Assembly: GCF_007097365.1 (NCBI RefSeq)
Contig: NZ_VJZR01000002.1
Span: 143,464-207,463 of the forward strand
DNA length: 64,000 bases
Source of the DNA: Flavobacterium franklandianum
GTDB taxonomy: Bacteria > Bacteroidota > Bacteroidia > Flavobacteriales > Flavobacteriaceae
Reading direction: 5' to 3'
Under the pieces are notes generated by a model. That model was not told where the DNA came from. It did not search any database and saw only the letters and a program-made list of their open reading frames with translations. Below, in pieces: positions 61,051 through 64,000 of the stretch. Numbering within the stretch: the first letter of the stretch is position 1; each line of letters begins with the position of its first letter. Position numbers and translations under genes: made by a program.

Positions 61051-62323
61051 ATTTACAATTGGTCAAATTATAATATTCTTTGTCAATCCATTCCTGATGG
61101 TTGGGATGGGCTATTTTGACCATTTCGTCAACACGTTGTCGCAGTGTTTTTCCGTACAAATCGGCAATGCCATTTTCAGTAATAATATATTGAATATGAG
61201 AACGAGTGGTAACCATACCAGCTCCTTGTTTCAAAAAAGGAACAATTCTGCTATCGCCATTTTTTGTGATCGAAGGCAAGGCAATAATTGCTTTTCCACC
61301 TTCGCTCAACGAAGCGCCTCGAATAAAATCCATTTGGCCTCCAACTCCAGAATACATTCTTGCCCCAATAGAATCTGCGCAAACTTGACCAGTTACATCT
61401 ACTTCTATGGCTGAATTGATGGCTACCATTTTTGAATTTTTTCGAATTCTAGCCGTGTCATTTACATAAGACGACTCTTTCATTTCGACAAAAGGATTGT
61501 CGTTTACAAAATCATACAATCGCTTAGAACCAATTAGAAATGTGGCTAAGGCTCTTCCTCTTGATACGCCTTTGTAATTGCCATTAATTACATTGCTTTC
61601 GATTAAATCGATCACCCCATCCGAGAACATTTCGGTGTGCAGTCCTAGATTTTTATGATTGGTTAATTTTGATAAAGCTGCATTTGGAATCGAACCAATT
61701 CCCATTTGTAATGTGCTTTCATCTTCTATTAGGGAAGCGATATAGTTTCCTATTTTGTCTTCTAATGGGGAAGTTTCTTCTATTGAGTGGCTGTAAATGG
61801 GCGTATTAACTTCCACCATGAAATCTATTTCGGAAATATGAAGAATGCCGTCTCCAAAAGTTCGTGGCATTTGCGGGTTCACTTGTGCAATGACAGTTTT
61901 TGCGCTTTCAATTGCAGCTAAAACTGCTTCAACTGAAACTCCCAGAGAGCAATATCCGTGGCTATCTGGTGGTGAAACATGAATAAAAACCACATCAAGA
62001 GGCAATACTTTTTTTCTAAATAAATTAGGCAATTCACTCAAAAAAACAGGAGTATAAGAACCATTTCCTGCTGCCAAAGTATGTCTGACATTGGAGCCAA
62101 TAAAAAAAGAATTCACGTGAAAACTATCAGCAAATTTTGGATCAGCATATCGGGCTTCTCCCTCAATATGCAGGTGACAAATTTCAACATTTCTTAATTC
62201 GGACGCTCTTTCTGTTAGTGCGTTTGCCAAAATCGTTGGAGCTGCCGCCGCCGCATGAAGGTATATTCTGTCACCCGATTTTACAATTTTTACTGCTTCT
62301 TCTGCGGTAATATATTTTTCCAT
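61049..62323 (-). CDS. Acetyl-CoA hydrolase/transferase family protein
   Basis: A 424-residue CoA-transferase of the family that includes 4-hydroxybutyrate and acetate CoA-transferases and acetyl-CoA hydrolase. It has IYLHAAAAAPTILANAL near the start, LQMGIGSIPNAAL, LGLHTEMFSDGVIDLIE (with the likely catalytic Glu) and the glycine-rich GVGGQMDFIRGASLSEGG. Whether it is a transferase or hydrolase, and its acyl donor, cannot be told. It is a single-gene unit with its own promoter. Confidence 0.92.
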   Translation of the reverse strand: MEKYITAEEAVKIVKSGDRIYLHAAAAAPTILANALTERASELRNVEICHLHIEGEARYADPKFADSFHVNSFFIGSNVRHTLAAGNGSYTPVFLSELPNLFRKKVLPLDVVFIHVSPPDSHGYCSLGVSVEAVLAAIESAKTVIAQVNPQMPRTFGDGILHISEIDFMVEVNTPIYSHSIEETSPLEDKIGNYIASLIEDESTLQMGIGSIPNAALSKLTNHKNLGLHTEMFSDGVIDLIESNVINGNYKGVSRGRALATFLIGSKRLYDFVNDNPFVEMKESSYVNDTARIRKNSKMVAINSAIEVDVTGQVCADSIGARMYSGVGGQMDFIRGASLSEGGKAIIALPSITKNGDSRIVPFLKQGAGMVTTRSHIQYIITENGIADLYGKTLRQRVDEMVKIAHPNHQEWIDKEYYNLTNCK

Positions 62324-62340
62324 AATTGCTATATTTGCAA

Positions 62341-62348
62341 CAAATGTA
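62341..62348 (-). promoter_or_regulatory. -7 box for the CoA-transferase gene
   Basis: TACATTTG on the minus strand fits TAnnTTTG and lies 17 bases before the ATG at 62323. Confidence 0.55.
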
Positions 62349-62436
62349 TAGAAATATTGAAAAGTAGAATATGATAAAACTCATATTCTAAAAACACAAA
62401 TAAAAGTTAAAAACCTATATTCAATAGTAATACTAT

Positions 62437-62444
62437 TATATTTG
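62437..62444 (+). promoter_or_regulatory. -7 box for the LRR gene
   Basis: TATATTTG fits TAnnTTTG and lies 34 bases before the ATG at 62479. Confidence 0.55.
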
Positions 62445-62478
62445 CAATAATTATTATTGATAATTTAATTTTAGAATT

Positions 62479-63120
62479 ATGAAAAATCTATATTCATTAG
62501 TTTTGTTTAGTTTACTATTTTCTCAATTTGGTTTGGCTCAAATAGGAAGTAAAGAAAAAAACGAGGAATACACGGACTTAAAAGAAGCATTATTAGAGCC
62601 AGAATTGGTGGTTCGATTGAATTTGAGTGGTCAAAATATTGATTTAGAGAATCAAAATTTCGGAGTTTTTAAAAACTTAGAATATTTAAATTTAAAGAAC
62701 GATCATTTAAAATCAATCCCCAAATCGATTTCCCAGCTTGTTAAGTTAAAAGTACTTGATTTAAGTGGAAATGACTTTATAGAACTTTCAGATGATTTTT
62801 ATAAACTTGCAAGTTTGGAAGAATTGTATTTAAATGATGAGAAAAACATCAATTTGCCAATAACGCTGAGACTATTGGGGAAACTTCCCAATCTAAAATC
62901 ATTACATCTTGAGAATGACAATTTGAATTCTCTTCCGGTAGAAATTAAAAGCCTTCAAAATCTAGAATTTTTGTACCTGAATCAAAATAGTTTTAAAGAA
63001 ATACCAAAAGAACTTAAAGGTTTGGATCATTTGCAATATTTGGATTTAAAACACAATAAAATAGCACCTACACTATTTGTCCCTGAAAACATTAATTTTG
63101 GATTCAAAATTAGTTTGTAA
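62479..63120 (+). CDS. Secreted leucine-rich-repeat protein
   Basis: A 213-residue exported protein. A signal peptide (MKNLYSLVLFSLLFSQFGLAQ) precedes about six or seven leucine-rich repeats (LEYLNLKNDHLKSIPKSI, LKVLDLSGNDFIELSDDF, LEELYLNDEKNINLP, LKSLHLENDNLNSLPVEI, LEFLYLNQNSFKEIPKEL, LQYLDLKHNKIAPTLF). There is no catalytic domain or anchor. LRRs bind proteins; the partner is unknown. It lies 51 bases before the TetR gene. Confidence 0.88.
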   Translation: MKNLYSLVLFSLLFSQFGLAQIGSKEKNEEYTDLKEALLEPELVVRLNLSGQNIDLENQNFGVFKNLEYLNLKNDHLKSIPKSISQLVKLKVLDLSGNDFIELSDDFYKLASLEELYLNDEKNINLPITLRLLGKLPNLKSLHLENDNLNSLPVEIKSLQNLEFLYLNQNSFKEIPKELKGLDHLQYLDLKHNKIAPTLFVPENINFGFKISL

Positions 63121-63171
63121 TTGTGAAAATTATATAAGTTAAAAAATCAATTAATAGAATTATAATAAACA

Positions 63172-63846
63172 ATGGATCAACTTTCATCAAATATCAAAAT
63201 TCAAGTCAACGAAAAACTCTTTGTCAAAGACCCTGAAACCTCGGCTTTAGGTAAAAAAATCATTCAAGAGAGTATTCTTTTGATCGACAGTGTTGGTTTT
63301 GATGAGTTTACTTTTAAAAAATTGGGAGAAAAAATTGGTTCTAATGAAAGTTCCATTTATCGCTATTTCGAAAACAAACATAAATTATTAGTGTATTTAT
63401 CTTCTTGGTATTGGAGCTGGATGGAATATAAACTAGTATTTGCCACGACAAATTATTCTAATCCTTTTGAAAAACTAAAAAAAGCAATTTCGATAGTCAC
63501 TGAAAAAGTAGAAGACGATCAAAACACGATACATATAAATGAAGCTGTTTTGAATAAAATCATTATTGCAGAGCATACTAAAACCTTTCATACTAAAGAA
63601 GTAGATCAAGAAAACAGTGAAGGATTTTATTACATTTACATTAGAGTCATTAATAGATTGACATCCATAATAAAAGAGGTAAATCCCGACTATTTGTATG
63701 CCAAAAGCCTTGCCTCTAGTATTGTTGAGGGCGCAATGCATCAACATTTTCTTAAGGATCATATGCAGGCTATTACCGATTGTAGTCAGTCAACAAGTCC
63801 AACTCATTTTTATTTAAACCTGATCGAAAACATACTTAAAAAATAG
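63172..63846 (+). CDS. TetR-family transcriptional regulator
   Basis: A 224-residue regulator. The N-terminal helix-turn-helix spans about 27-75 (IIQESILLIDSVGFDEFTFK, LGEKIGSNESSIYRYFENKH); the C-terminal ligand domain is diverse. It starts at an ATG and lies four bases before an ABC-transporter gene in the same direction, so it probably controls that transporter. Confidence 0.93.
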   Translation: MDQLSSNIKIQVNEKLFVKDPETSALGKKIIQESILLIDSVGFDEFTFKKLGEKIGSNESSIYRYFENKHKLLVYLSSWYWSWMEYKLVFATTNYSNPFEKLKKAISIVTEKVEDDQNTIHINEAVLNKIIIAEHTKTFHTKEVDQENSEGFYYIYIRVINRLTSIIKEVNPDYLYAKSLASSIVEGAMHQHFLKDHMQAITDCSQSTSPTHFYLNLIENILKK

Positions 63847-63850
63847 AACT

Positions 63851-64000
63851 ATGACTTCATTAAAAAGACTATTCAACCTTTTAGAATTGGACAAAAAAGA
63901 TGTTTCACAAATCTTTTTTTACGCCATTTTTGCTGGAATCGTTAGTTTATCCTTGCCATTAGGTATCCAGGCTATTGTAAACTTTATTCAATCGGGTCGA
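63851..64000 (+). CDS. ABC transporter (membrane/ATPase), 5' part only
   Basis: The first 50 codons are present before the window ends. The sequence MTSLKRLFNLLELDKKDVSQ is followed by a hydrophobic segment (IFFYAIFAGIVSLSLPLGIQ) and AIVNFIQSGR. This start is typical of Bacteroidota type 1 secretion-like ABC exporters (a permease fused to an ATPase, often followed by a HlyD gene). The ATPase lies beyond the window. It is the second gene after tetR and probably co-regulated. Confidence 0.75.
   Translation, partial: MTSLKRLFNLLELDKKDVSQIFFYAIFAGIVSLSLPLGIQAIVNFIQSGR

Overview
The window is AT-rich chromosomal DNA from a gliding Bacteroidota bacterium, almost certainly a Flavobacterium-like member of the Flavobacteriaceae. 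The evidence is gldB/gldC, a type IX secretion (T9SS) C-terminal signal, Bacteroidota-type promoters with a TAnnTTTG -7 box, many starts without Shine-Dalgarno sequences, a 644-residue FtsZ with a long C-terminal linker, and DUF6702, DUF5916 and CarboxypepD_reg-like families. I see no prophage, insertion sequence or CRISPR array; this is ordinary chromosome with one recently rearranged island.

Layout. 1-4000: a tandem terminator-like repeat, rpe, a large secreted LTD-domain protein and tRNA-Arg(UCG). 4050-20925: yqeY, then a complete division and cell-wall (dcw) cluster read leftward from an operator that fits MraZ: mraZ-rsmH-ftsL-ftsI-murE-mraY-murD-ftsW-murG-(small membrane ORF)-murC-ftsQ-ftsA-ftsZ, closed by a strong terminator. 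21200-30300: an alpha/beta hydrolase, engB, a family 9 glycosidase, gldBC, nadE, a LuxR-type regulator and dnaG. 30590-40350: a signalling island with a six-PAS kinase, two paralogous small membrane proteins, an AraC-type response regulator with a decayed second copy, a GAF/PAS kinase and a receiver-kinase protein. 40420-42850: an ECF sigma, anti-sigma and outer-membrane protein operon with its own recognisable promoter.

42930-54100: polyprenyl synthase, a lipoprotein, rlmN, a toxin-antitoxin pair joined to an O-methyltransferase gene, PAP2 phosphatase, tatA, an M1 peptidase/DUF6702/CarboxypepD group, pepE and tRNA-Gly(UCC). 54360-64000: two L,D-transpeptidases of different families facing each other, a DUF5916 outer-membrane protein, gpmI, an acetyl-CoA hydrolase/transferase family protein, a leucine-rich-repeat protein, a TetR regulator and the start of an ABC transporter.

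The least expected material is not in the housekeeping genes. (1) A tandem duplication of about 1.1 kb copied a membrane-protein gene together with the 3' part of the AraC regulator; one regulator copy is now a deletion-bearing pseudogene. (2) A short repeat with core GTTCGC-n-GCTCGGGT occurs five times, twice in frame inside genes (gldC and the anti-sigma gene) and once in the loop of a different palindromic repeat. (3) A longer structured intergenic repeat occurs twice with different but still complementary stem arms. (4) Three CCAC/GTGG boxes with an exact 10-bp period lie on the mraZ promoter. (5) DnaG has lost all four zinc ligands. No system wholly unlike known families was found; the duplicated signalling cassette and the repeat families are the best candidates for new biology.
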